Assembly (NCBI GenBank): GCA_000437515.1
Contig: FR898449.1
Location: 1,730 to 7,586 of the forward strand
Reading direction: 5' to 3'
From: Acidiphilium sp. CAG:727
GTDB lineage: Bacteria > Bacillota > Clostridia > Christensenellales > Borkfalkiaceae
DNA length: 5,857 bases
Made by a program: the position numbers and the translations under genes. This document shows positions 1-5,844 of this stretch, one piece after another (within the stretch, counting starts at the first letter, position 1; each line of letters begins with the position of its first letter). The notes under the pieces are model-generated. The model was given only the letters and a program-made list of their open reading frames with translations, was not told where the DNA came from and ran no database searches.

Positions 1-13
1 GTCGGCGAGCAGA

Positions 14-45
14 ACGGGCGGTACGAAAGTATCCGTACCGCCCGT
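14..45. repeat. 12-bp perfect inverted repeat downstream of lipoprotein gene
   Basis: Twelve bases at 14-25 (ACGGGCGGTACG) are exactly complementary to 34-45, separated by an 8-base loop at 26-33. It begins 38 bases past the stop codon of the minus-strand lipoprotein gene, where a terminator would be expected. The hairpin is very GC-rich and stable, but on the minus strand it is followed by TTCTGCTCG rather than a run of T, and on the plus strand by AATATTATC. It may be a transcript-end or RNA-protecting hairpin, or a poor intrinsic terminator. The inverted repeat itself is certain; its role is not. Confidence 0.6.
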
Positions 46-82
46 AATATTATCAATCGATTATAACGAAAGCGAGATGATT

Positions 83-1555
83 TTATTCTCCGCTTGCAAG
101 CACGATTTCAACGCTCGTTATTTCCCCGAACGTTGACGGATCGAATGCGATTCTGTGCGTTTCTTCTTTTCCGTTCATGCTCACGTCATTTCCGTCATAT
201 TCCGTATTGTTTCCACCGCGACGATAAATCGTTGCAAATTCTTGCGTTTCTTCGTCCAGCGTTTGTATGTTACGGAAAACAAATTCTTTCGTTCCGTTGA
301 CAATCACCTTAATATCGTTCACGGTGCTTGCAAAGCATAAACTAACCGAAAATCTGTTGATTTTAAGTCGATAACCGCTGTATTCGACAACGTACAGAAG
401 CCACTGATTGTCGCCCCATTCCATAATCTGCGACTTAAAGTCGATGTCGTTCGACCTGGTTAAAGCGGCGTCGCCGCGCATATAATCGTCTACTCCCTCG
501 GCAAAATCAACGTCGTAACCGTCCGCTCGTCCGTTTTGGTAGGCTGAGGGTTTATCGAGTTCTATATACCAACGTTTATCCGTTTCGTTATAGAAAAATT
601 TACCGTCTGTGGTTTTGCCGTTTACCGTAACTTTTTTGTACTTTTCGGCAAGGTGACGCACTACCGCGTTATCGCGGAGCGGAGCGTAAATTTTGCCGTT
701 CGTATCGTAAAGTGCTTGCAGCGTTAGTATATCCTTGAAATCGCCGTCGCATACACCCCCGTTCAAAAGCGTTGGGTTGGTGTGTATTCTGCGAGAATAC
801 GATTGTCCGGTAGAGCTGAGACGCAGTTGTATTTCTACGTCCGACAAAACGGCAATCTCCCAAGTCTTTACCTGTGTATTGCCGACGATTTTTGTCTTTT
901 TTTCAACATACTCGCCATATCCCGAATATTCACCATGAATCATAAAGTCGTCCGGGAAAGCAATTTCTCCCGTGTGCGTAGCCGTTATGGTGATTTTCGT
1001 TCCGTGTTTTACTTTTTTTACGTCCGAATAGATTTTGTCTTTCAGTTCCGCAAGCGAAGCGGTCTTAATCGGAGTCGATTCTTCCGTTCTCCATACGTAT
1101 TTCAACTCGTACGAAAACTCGTCCAAGTCTTGCTCGTACTCGTTATCGTAGAACGTTGCCGTTACGCCGTAACTTTTTATCGCGGGTTTACCCGTAAAAG
1201 TAATTTTTACGTCGGAAGTCGGATATACTTCGTAATCGACGACTTTTTCGTTGTCGTTTTTAATCGCCGCTTCCTTTCCGTTGGCAAATATCTTAAAGTC
1301 GCCTTTATCGTAGCCGTCTTCAAAAGTAACCGTTACGAAAAACGAGCCGCCTTTACCCGAAGTAAAATAGATGGTTTCTGTGTTTCCGCTGCCGCTTAAC
1401 ATAGTCCCTTGTCCGTTTTGGATACGCTCTACGCCTTCGGGCAGTACGGACAAGTCCTGAAAGGTTATTTTGTATTTAGTATCCTTCTTGGTGCACGCCG
1501 CAAACAAGCATACGACGCAAACGAGCGACAATAAGCATAAAAGTAATTTTTTCAT
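83..1555 (-). CDS. Predicted lipoprotein of unknown function, 490 aa
   Basis: The product starts with two lysines, a hydrophobic stretch at residues 4-20 and the lipobox-like sequence LFAAC, with cysteine 21 as the predicted lipidation site. It is therefore expected to be exported by Sec, cleaved by signal peptidase II and anchored to the outer face of the membrane. The start is fixed by a strong AGGAGG (1566-1571) ten bases upstream of ATG. The mature part is rich in alternating hydrophobic residues typical of beta strands and in Asp, Tyr, Thr and Asn. No catalytic motif, solute-binding fold or known surface domain is recognisable. Two segments, about residues 71-122 and 184-246, look like divergent copies of one beta module, each ending in a Ser-Asp-Val-x-Ile strand (114-118 and 238-242). 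A region at 385-428 may be a third. Cysteine 269 is one of only two cysteines in the mature chain after C21 (the other is C407). It has its own promoter region, with a structured leader at 1693-1865. A surface adhesin or ligand-binding role is possible but is a guess. Confidence 0.85.
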   Translation of the reverse strand: MKKLLLCLLSLVCVVCLFAACTKKDTKYKITFQDLSVLPEGVERIQNGQGTMLSGSGNTETIYFTSGKGGSFFVTVTFEDGYDKGDFKIFANGKEAAIKNDNEKVVDYEVYPTSDVKITFTGKPAIKSYGVTATFYDNEYEQDLDEFSYELKYVWRTEESTPIKTASLAELKDKIYSDVKKVKHGTKITITATHTGEIAFPDDFMIHGEYSGYGEYVEKKTKIVGNTQVKTWEIAVLSDVEIQLRLSSTGQSYSRRIHTNPTLLNGGVCDGDFKDILTLQALYDTNGKIYAPLRDNAVVRHLAEKYKKVTVNGKTTDGKFFYNETDKRWYIELDKPSAYQNGRADGYDVDFAEGVDDYMRGDAALTRSNDIDFKSQIMEWGDNQWLLYVVEYSGYRLKINRFSVSLCFASTVNDIKVIVNGTKEFVFRNIQTLDEETQEFATIYRRGGNNTEYDGNDVSMNGKEETHRIAFDPSTFGEITSVEIVLASGE

Positions 1556-1609
1556 AGTTGTAAAACCTCCTGTTTTTCAGATTTCGTTTGTTTTTCGGTT
1601 GATTTCCGA

Positions 1610-1635
1610 AGCGTAAAGGGGAAAACCCTTCCGCT
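1610..1635 (-). other. Hairpin in the lipoprotein 5' leader
   Basis: Reading the minus strand, AGCG (1635-1632) and AAGGG (1630-1626) pair with CCCTT (1620-1616) and CGCT (1613-1610) around a TTTTC loop, with a one-base and a two-base internal bulge. It lies between the terminator at 1693-1727 and the AGGAGG ribosome binding site at 1566-1571. It has no T run after it, so it is not a terminator. It may stabilise the message or shape access to the start site; function is unknown. Confidence 0.4.
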
Positions 1636-1654
1636 GCCCCTTCCGATTTAACTT

Positions 1655-1669
1655 CGATACCGGTAATCG
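1655..1669. repeat. Imperfect palindrome, possible operator
   Basis: CGAT and ATCG flank an ACCGGT core, giving a 14-base perfect palindrome interrupted by one extra T (on the minus strand). It lies about 24 bases downstream of the terminator T run and upstream of the lipoprotein gene. Symmetry of this size can be a repressor site or a small RNA hairpin. No matching second copy was seen in the window, so the call is weak. Confidence 0.25.
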
Positions 1670-1692
1670 ATAACCAAAAGTCGGAAAACGAC

Positions 1693-1727
1693 AAAAAAAG
1701 CGCAAGGGAAAAGTTTTCTCTGCGCTT
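1693..1727 (-). terminator. Intrinsic terminator of the structured leader or small RNA
   Basis: On the minus strand AAGCGCA (1727-1721) pairs with TGCGCTT (1704-1698). The inner GAGAAAA and TTTTCCC segments extend the stem with one mismatch, and a run of seven T (1699-1693) overlaps the end of the 3' arm. This is a textbook Rho-independent terminator for minus-strand transcription. It lies 138 bases before the lipoprotein start codon, so it either ends an independent small RNA or acts as an attenuator for the lipoprotein gene. It would also stop transcripts that read through from cysS, which has no clear terminator of its own. Confidence 0.85.
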
Positions 1728-1865
1728 GTAATCTAAACGTAAGTCATAGGCGGTTACCTCCCGTCGAGAGTTTTTGGTTTTTGCAATTCGTCGTTTTTCG
1801 TTCCCGTACTGCCTCTTTAGAAAATAGTTTTGACGTTTCGGCGTTGCCGCTTAAAACTATTATGC
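1693..1865 (-). ncRNA. Structured leader or small RNA, class not recognised
   Basis: Transcription predicted from the promoter at 1872-1900 would start near 1865 and end at the terminator T run, giving about 173 nt. Near the 5' end ATAGTTTT (1860-1853) pairs perfectly with AAAACTAT (1831-1824), enclosing a small CGGC-AAC-GCCG hairpin (1849-1839). A linker rich in A follows. Then CTCTC (1770-1766) pairs with GGGAG (1762-1758), which covers a Shine-Dalgarno-like GGGAGG (1762-1757). A four-residue ORF (1747-1733) sits just before the terminator. I compared it by eye with the consensus cores I know for T-box, SAM, TPP, FMN, lysine, glycine, purine, preQ1, c-di-GMP, guanidine, fluoride, Mn and THF riboswitches, and with SRP RNA, 6S RNA and tmRNA, and saw no match. 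It could be a riboswitch or attenuator for the lipoprotein gene, or a free small RNA. Confidence 0.6.
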
Positions 1866-1871
1866 TTGTTC

Positions 1872-1900
1872 ATCATAGCACAAAATTCTTGTTTTGTCAA
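1872..1900 (-). promoter_or_regulatory. Consensus sigma-A promoter upstream of the structured RNA and lipoprotein gene
   Basis: On the minus strand the -35 box is a perfect TTGACA (1900-1895), the spacer is 17 bases, and the -10 box is TATGAT (1877-1872). It is the strongest promoter in the window by resemblance to the housekeeping consensus. The -35 box lies about 60 bases past the cysS stop codon. The predicted start is near 1865. Such a strong promoter joined to a terminator within about 175 bases suggests that control is exerted after initiation, or that the RNA itself is the product. Confidence 0.85.
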
Positions 1901-1959
1901 GTTCTATAAGCCGACGTATTTTGACTGACCGCCGCGTAATGCAAATTTCGGAAAAGTTT

Positions 1960-3351
1960 TTATTGTTTTTTAACCGAAACGCCGTCTTTCGAAATCATTA
2001 CGAGATAGCCTTTCTGCAAAATTTCGGCGCGCAGCGCGTCGGCGGCAGCGTAATCTTTCTGTAACCTTGCGTTCTGCATTTTTTCCGCCATTGCGGTTAT
2101 TTCGGCGGGAACGGGTTCGTCGTGCTTCGCTTCGTACGCTTTTACGTATTCGGTCGGGTCTTTTTTGAAAAGACCTATAAGCGAGTAAGTTTTGCGTATC
2201 TGCGAGAGCATTGCGCCCGCTTTTTCGTCTTTCGCCGCGATAAGCCCGCGTATCGTTCTGAAATATCCGTACAGGTCGGAAATTGCAAGGGCGGTGTTGA
2301 AATCGTCGGACATATCTTCGTCGAATTTGTCGTCTATACCGGGGTAGTCGCCGTCGATTTTAATTCCCGCTTTCAACGCAGAATCGTATACCTTGTAAAA
2401 TTCGTATAAGTGCTTTTCGGCTTCGGGGAATAGTTCGGGCGTTACGTTTATATCGTTACGGTAGTTACCGGATAAAAGAGCAAGTTTTATCGCTTCGTTC
2501 GAGTAATCTTTAAGCAGATCGCTCATTAAAAGCGAATTGCCGAGCGACTTGCTCATTTTCTGACCGTTGACTTTGATAAGTCCGTTGTGCACCCAATATT
2601 TTACGAACTGTTTGCCGGTCAACGCTTCGGTCTGCGCTATCTCGTTTTCGTGGTGGGGGAATATGAGATCTCTTCCGCCGCCGTGAATGTCTATCTGTTC
2701 GCCGAAGGCTTTCCGGTTCATTGCCGAACATTCTATATGCCAGCCGGGGCGACCGTTTCCCCAGGGGGATTTCCAGAAAATCTCGCCCTCTTTCGCCGAC
2801 TTCCAGAGCGCGAAATCGAGCGGGTCGCGCTTATCCTCGTCGTTGTCTATCCTTACGCCGTTAAGCGCGTCTTCCAGATTTCTGTGCGAAAGTCTGCCGT
2901 AGGCGGGGAAAGACGAAACCGAAAAATACACGTCGCCTTTTTTAGTGGGGTAGGCGTGTCCTTTTTCGATTAAAGCCGAAACGAAATCGATAATATCGTC
3001 GATACTTTCGGTCGCTTTAATCCATATATCGGGGTCGTCTATGTCCATTTCGCGCATAACCTTGTCGATTTTTTTAATCATCATTTTTGCGTATGCGTCG
3101 GCGGGAATACCCGTTTCTTTGGACTTCGCGATTATCTTGTCGTCTACGTCTGTGTAATTGCGGGCGTAGGTTACGTCGTAGCCCTTTTTGATAAGGAATT
3201 TTCTGATAATATCGTAGATAAGGGCTTGAAAAGTATGCCCGATATGCGCTTCGCCCGAAACGGTTATTCCGCAGGCGTACATTTTGACCTTATTGCCGTT
3301 TAACGGGATAAATTCTTCTTTCTGCCCGGATAAAGTGTTGTAGATTTTCAT
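1960..3351 (-). CDS. cysS: Cysteinyl-tRNA synthetase, 463 aa
   Basis: A cytoplasmic class I aminoacyl-tRNA synthetase that joins cysteine to tRNA-Cys using ATP. The HIGH signature is at residues 36-39 and KMSKS at 265-269. The four zinc ligands that select cysteine in the E. coli enzyme (C28, C209, H234, E238) are present one residue earlier, as C27, C208, H233 and E237. TDVDDKII (67-74) and GWHIECSAM (203-211) are family signatures. The C-terminal tail contains ADALRAEI (437-444), typical of the helical tRNA-binding end. The length is normal for the family (about 460-470). The segment between the zinc cysteine and HIGH reads CGITVSGEAHIGH, where E. coli has CGITVYD; this is a mild local divergence. 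The start has AAAGGA (3360-3365) eight bases upstream. It follows cysE by 128 bases on the same strand and is presumably read from the same T-box-controlled transcript. No clear terminator follows it. Confidence 0.97.
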   Translation of the reverse strand: MKIYNTLSGQKEEFIPLNGNKVKMYACGITVSGEAHIGHTFQALIYDIIRKFLIKKGYDVTYARNYTDVDDKIIAKSKETGIPADAYAKMMIKKIDKVMREMDIDDPDIWIKATESIDDIIDFVSALIEKGHAYPTKKGDVYFSVSSFPAYGRLSHRNLEDALNGVRIDNDEDKRDPLDFALWKSAKEGEIFWKSPWGNGRPGWHIECSAMNRKAFGEQIDIHGGGRDLIFPHHENEIAQTEALTGKQFVKYWVHNGLIKVNGQKMSKSLGNSLLMSDLLKDYSNEAIKLALLSGNYRNDINVTPELFPEAEKHLYEFYKVYDSALKAGIKIDGDYPGIDDKFDEDMSDDFNTALAISDLYGYFRTIRGLIAAKDEKAGAMLSQIRKTYSLIGLFKKDPTEYVKAYEAKHDEPVPAEITAMAEKMQNARLQKDYAAADALRAEILQKGYLVMISKDGVSVKKQ

Positions 3352-3479
3352 AGATATAGTCCTTTTTAGTGATTCGTGCGGTATATTGAGTGAATTATCG
3401 TGTATTCGGTGATGAGTTTACCCCGCATCGGAAGGCGGAGCAGCCAAATAAGCGAACGTACGCCGATTTCGCGATTGCG

Positions 3480-4100
3480 TTATTTCAATCGTTTTTCGAG
3501 TTCGTCTATGCGGGCGCGGAGCGCGCAGATTTCCTCTACTATCACGTCTTTCGATTCGGCTTTTTCGTCGATCTTTTCGCCGTTTATTTTTACCGTTCTT
3601 CCGGGGACGCCTACGACTGTGGCGTGCGGCGGAACGTCTTTAAGTACTACGCTGCCCGCGCCGATTTTGGCGTACTCGCCAACCGTAATCGCGCCCAGAA
3701 CCTTTGCGCCGCACGATATAATCGCGCCTTCTTTTACGACGGGATGGCGGCGTTTCCCCGTTTCTTTGCCCGTGCCGCCGAGAGTTACGCCCTGATAGAT
3801 GATAACTCCCTTTTCCACGACGGCGGTTTCGCCGATAACCACGCCTGCGCCGTGGTCGATAAACACGCCCGAAGCGATTTGCGCGGCGGGGTGAATTTCT
3901 ATGCCCGTAAGGAATTTCGCGACCTGACTTATTATTCTCGCAAGCAACTTAAAGTGTATTTTATAAAAGAAATGAGCCACTCTGTGCCGCGAAAGGGCTT
4001 TTACGCCGGAATAGGTAAGCCATACCTCGAATTTCGATCTTGCCGCCGGGTCGCTTTGTTTGGCGAAATTTATATCTTCTCTTAATCTCTTGAAAAACAT
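3480..4100 (-). CDS. cysE: Serine O-acetyltransferase, 206 aa
   Basis: Transfers an acetyl group from acetyl-CoA to L-serine, giving O-acetylserine, the substrate on which sulfide is fixed to make cysteine. The left-handed beta-helix with hexapeptide repeats runs over about residues 65-165 (GIEIHPAAQI, IDHGAGVVIGETA, YQGVTLGGTG, AKIGAGSVVLKDVPP). By homology the catalytic pair is D82 and H83, with H119 in RRHP as the second active-site histidine. The protein is of the short type, lacking much of the N-terminal helical domain of the 273-aa E. coli enzyme. It ends in a charged helix, about 176-205, likely a coiled coil. An in-frame TAA at 4106-4104 rules out an upstream start. No good Shine-Dalgarno precedes the ATG; only CGG and A-rich sequence is seen. 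It is the first gene after the T-box leader and precedes cysS, an order common in Bacillota. Confidence 0.96.
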   Translation of the reverse strand: MFFKRLREDINFAKQSDPAARSKFEVWLTYSGVKALSRHRVAHFFYKIHFKLLARIISQVAKFLTGIEIHPAAQIASGVFIDHGAGVVIGETAVVEKGVIIYQGVTLGGTGKETGKRRHPVVKEGAIISCGAKVLGAITVGEYAKIGAGSVVLKDVPPHATVVGVPGRTVKINGEKIDEKAESKDVIVEEICALRARIDELEKRLK

Positions 4101-4123
4101 TTTTATTTTACCGAATATAAACG

Positions 4124-4164
4124 AAAAAATACGCCTTTTCTCATAGCGCTATGAGAAAAGGCGT
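4124..4164 (-). terminator. T-box terminator hairpin
   Basis: Positions 4131-4164 form a perfect 34-base palindrome (two 17-base arms, no spacer, so a few central bases form the loop), followed on the minus strand by A and six T (4129-4124). This is the transcription-off structure of the T-box leader. Its 5' arm contains CTTTTCT (4160-4154), which is also the 3' strand of the antiterminator, so the two structures exclude each other. On the plus strand no T run follows, so it should act only on minus-strand transcripts. Confidence 0.93.
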
Positions 4165-4395
4165 CGTAAACGCTGTTCCACTTTTCTTTCGGGTATTATA
4201 AACCCCTCGTTATCTCTTTTACGCCGAGCCTGCGTGAGCGATTGACTCCTCTTACTTTGCCGCAACGCAATCGTCTGCGGTTATAGGCAAAGAGCGAAAG
4301 GCACTTTCGCGGAAGAACGCTTAGGCTTGCACCGAACGCCTTTTCTCTTGGCGCGTCTTTTCCGTTACTCTTTTTCGCCGTCGATTTCTATATAC
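4124..4395 (-). promoter_or_regulatory. Cysteine T-box riboswitch controlling cysE-cysS
   Basis: This minus-strand leader binds uncharged tRNA and switches between terminator and antiterminator. The base of Stem I pairs GGC (4379-4377) and AAAGAG (4373-4368) with CTCTTT and GCC (4294-4286). An AGTA motif (4369-4366) faces the specifier loop, CGGAA (4364-4360) pairs with TTCCG (4314-4310), and the apical part carries GGTGCAAGCC (4333-4324). The specifier is read as TGC (4303-4301), a cysteine codon. CGATTG (4273-4268) and CAATCG (4244-4239) can form the Stem II pseudoknot. GGGT and ACCC (4205-4191) form Stem III. The T-box bulge is TGGAACA (4180-4174), flanked by AGAAAAG and GCG, which pair with CGC and CTTTTCT to make the antiterminator (4187-4154). 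TGGA would pair with a UCCA tRNA end, and tRNA-Cys has U73. The bulge differs from the usual TGGNACC at its last base. Cognate downstream genes support the assignment. Confidence 0.93.
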
Positions 4396-4401
4396 GTATG
4401 A

Positions 4402-4430
4402 ATTTTAACATATAAAACGTGAATTTGCAA
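4402..4430 (-). promoter_or_regulatory. Promoter of the T-box-cysE-cysS transcript
   Basis: On the minus strand TTGCAA (4430-4425) and TAAAAT (4407-4402) are separated by exactly 17 bases. The predicted start is near 4395, about 16 bases before the first pair of T-box Stem I, which is the usual arrangement. The upstream side faces the divergent serS promoter, with 29 bases between the two -35 boxes. Confidence 0.8.
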
Positions 4431-4459
4431 CCGTTTTCGCCTAACCCGATTAAAAATAA

Positions 4460-4488
4460 TTGCATTTGATAAAATTATGGTGTATAAT
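4460..4488 (+). promoter_or_regulatory. Promoter of serS
   Basis: TTGCAT (4460-4465) and a perfect TATAAT (4483-4488) are 17 bases apart. The predicted start near 4495 gives a leader of only about 37 nt. That is too short for a T-box, so serS is not under tRNA-Ser sensing here even though its neighbour operon is under T-box control. Confidence 0.85.
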
Positions 4489-4531
4489 TTGGGCGTAAAT
4501 TTGCGTTACCGCAAGACGAAAGGAGATAGTT

Positions 4532-5827
4532 ATGCTCGATCTGAAACTTATAACCGAAAATCCCGAACTCGTAAAGGCAAGACTCGCTAAAAAAGGTTGC
4601 GTGGCAGACTTCACCGAGGTTCTTAAACTCGACGCCGAAAGAAAGGAATTGATGGCTAAAATAGAAGCCCTCAAAGCGGAAAGAAACAAAGTTTCGGCTG
4701 AAATACCCAAACTTAAAAAAGAAGGCAAGCCCGTAGAAGAAATTTTCGCGCGTATGCGTAAAATCGGCGAAGAAATCGCCGAGGGCGACGCTAAAATAGA
4801 CGATTTGCAAAAACGCGTTATCGACTACGTCGCTTCGCTGCCGAATATGCCCGACGACGACCTTCTCCCCGGCGAAAAGGAAAATAATAAGGTTATAAAA
4901 GTGTTCGGCGAAAAACCCGAATTTGCGTTTAAGGCTAAAAACCACGTGGACCTTTGCACTTCGCTCGGAATAATCGACTACGAAAGGGGCGTTAAACTTT
5001 CGGGCAACGGCTATTGGCTCTATCGCGGCGACGGCGCAAGGCTCGAATGGGCGCTTCTCAACTATTTCGTCGCGACGCACCTCAAAGACGGTTACGAAAT
5101 GATTCTGCCGCCGCACATGCTCGGATATAATTGCGGTTTCGGCGCGGGGCAGTTCCCGAAATTCGCCGACGAAGTTTATTGGGTAGACAGCGAAGACGGT
5201 AACAAAAAACGCGCGAAGTTTATGCTTCCGACGGCTGAAACCGCGCTCGTCAATATGTACGCGGGCGAAATACTCGACGAAAGCAAACTTCCCATGAAAT
5301 TTTTCGCTTACACTCCTTGCTATCGTAAAGAAGCGGGAACGTACAGGGCGGAAGAACGCGGAATGGTAAGAGGACACCAGTTCAATAAAGTAGAAATGGT
5401 TCAATACGCTCACCCGGATAAGTCGAAAGAAGCGTTCGAAGAACTCGTGAACAAGGCGTGCGCTTTAATGGAAGGGCTGGGGCTTCATTTCAGACTTTCC
5501 AAACTTGCGGCGGGCGACTGCTCGGCTTCCATGGCTAGAACTTACGACATCGAGGTATGGATTCCGTCGATGGGCATATATAAAGAAGTTTCGTCCGTTT
5601 CCAACGCCAACGACTATCAGGCGAGAAGAAACAACACGAGATTCAAAGACGCGCAGACGGGCAAGACGAGATTCGTTCATACTCTTAACGGTTCGGGGCT
5701 TGCGACGTCGAGAGTGTTCCCCGCGCTGATAGAGCAATATCAGAACGAAGACGGTTCGGTTACCATACCCGAAGTTTTAAGACCGTTTATGGGCGGACAG
5801 GAAAGAATAGAAAAGGGCAAACTTTAA
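4532..5827 (+). CDS. serS: Seryl-tRNA synthetase, 431 aa
   Basis: A cytoplasmic class II aminoacyl-tRNA synthetase, normally a homodimer, that charges tRNA-Ser. In many bacteria it also supplies Ser-tRNA(Sec). The N-terminal arm that grips the long variable arm of tRNA-Ser is visible as two charged heptad-rich helices, about residues 28-64 and 67-103. The catalytic domain holds the serine-binding TAE triad (234-236), motif 2 (TPCYRKEAGTYRAEERGMVR, 261-280, followed by the HQFNKVEM signature) and motif 3 (GSGLATSRVFPALIE, 387-401). SSVSN (354-358) stands where many enzymes have SSCSN. The length is typical (about 420-430). AAAGGAG (4519-4525) lies six bases before the ATG, so the start is secure. 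The gene is divergent from cysE-cysS and has its own promoter. It ends with three consecutive in-frame TAA codons (5825-5833). CGGCG-TAA-CGCCG at 5845-5857 could be the beginning of a terminator cut by the window edge. Confidence 0.97.
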   Translation: MLDLKLITENPELVKARLAKKGCVADFTEVLKLDAERKELMAKIEALKAERNKVSAEIPKLKKEGKPVEEIFARMRKIGEEIAEGDAKIDDLQKRVIDYVASLPNMPDDDLLPGEKENNKVIKVFGEKPEFAFKAKNHVDLCTSLGIIDYERGVKLSGNGYWLYRGDGARLEWALLNYFVATHLKDGYEMILPPHMLGYNCGFGAGQFPKFADEVYWVDSEDGNKKRAKFMLPTAETALVNMYAGEILDESKLPMKFFAYTPCYRKEAGTYRAEERGMVRGHQFNKVEMVQYAHPDKSKEAFEELVNKACALMEGLGLHFRLSKLAAGDCSASMARTYDIEVWIPSMGIYKEVSSVSNANDYQARRNNTRFKDAQTGKTRFVHTLNGSGLATSRVFPALIEQYQNEDGSVTIPEVLRPFMGGQERIEKGKL

Positions 5828-5844
5828 TAATAACGTACGGCTCG

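Noticed and set aside
782..1399. 205-codon plus-strand ORF
   Set aside because: It is antisense to the lipoprotein gene, lacks a ribosome binding site, and its Phe/Arg/Val-rich composition is that of a complementary frame.
1476..1694. 72-codon minus-strand ORF starting with TTG
   Set aside because: It starts inside the terminator T run, has no ribosome binding site, and runs out of frame into the secure lipoprotein start with its AGGAGG. It is best read as leader sequence.
3366..3428. 20-codon minus-strand ORF in the cysE-cysS gap
   Set aside because: No Shine-Dalgarno precedes it, its composition is unremarkable and it overlaps nothing regulatory. The 128-bp gap shows no convincing promoter or terminator.
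3390..4085. 231-codon plus-strand ORF
   Set aside because: It lies antisense to cysE, which has clear catalytic motifs. Its Phe-, Arg- and Tyr-rich translation is typical of a shadow frame.
4302..4304. GTG (valine) as the T-box specifier
   Set aside because: The spacing could allow it, but the TGGA discriminator pairing fits U73 (Cys) and not A73 (Val), and the operon is cysE-cysS.
4489..4531. T-box for serS
   Set aside because: The leader from the predicted start is only about 37 nt, and the T-box motifs in the intergenic region are all on the minus strand, facing cysE.
4475..5413. 312-codon minus-strand ORF
   Set aside because: It is antisense to serS, with low-complexity Phe, Val and Arg content and no plausible start site. 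The serS frame is unambiguous.
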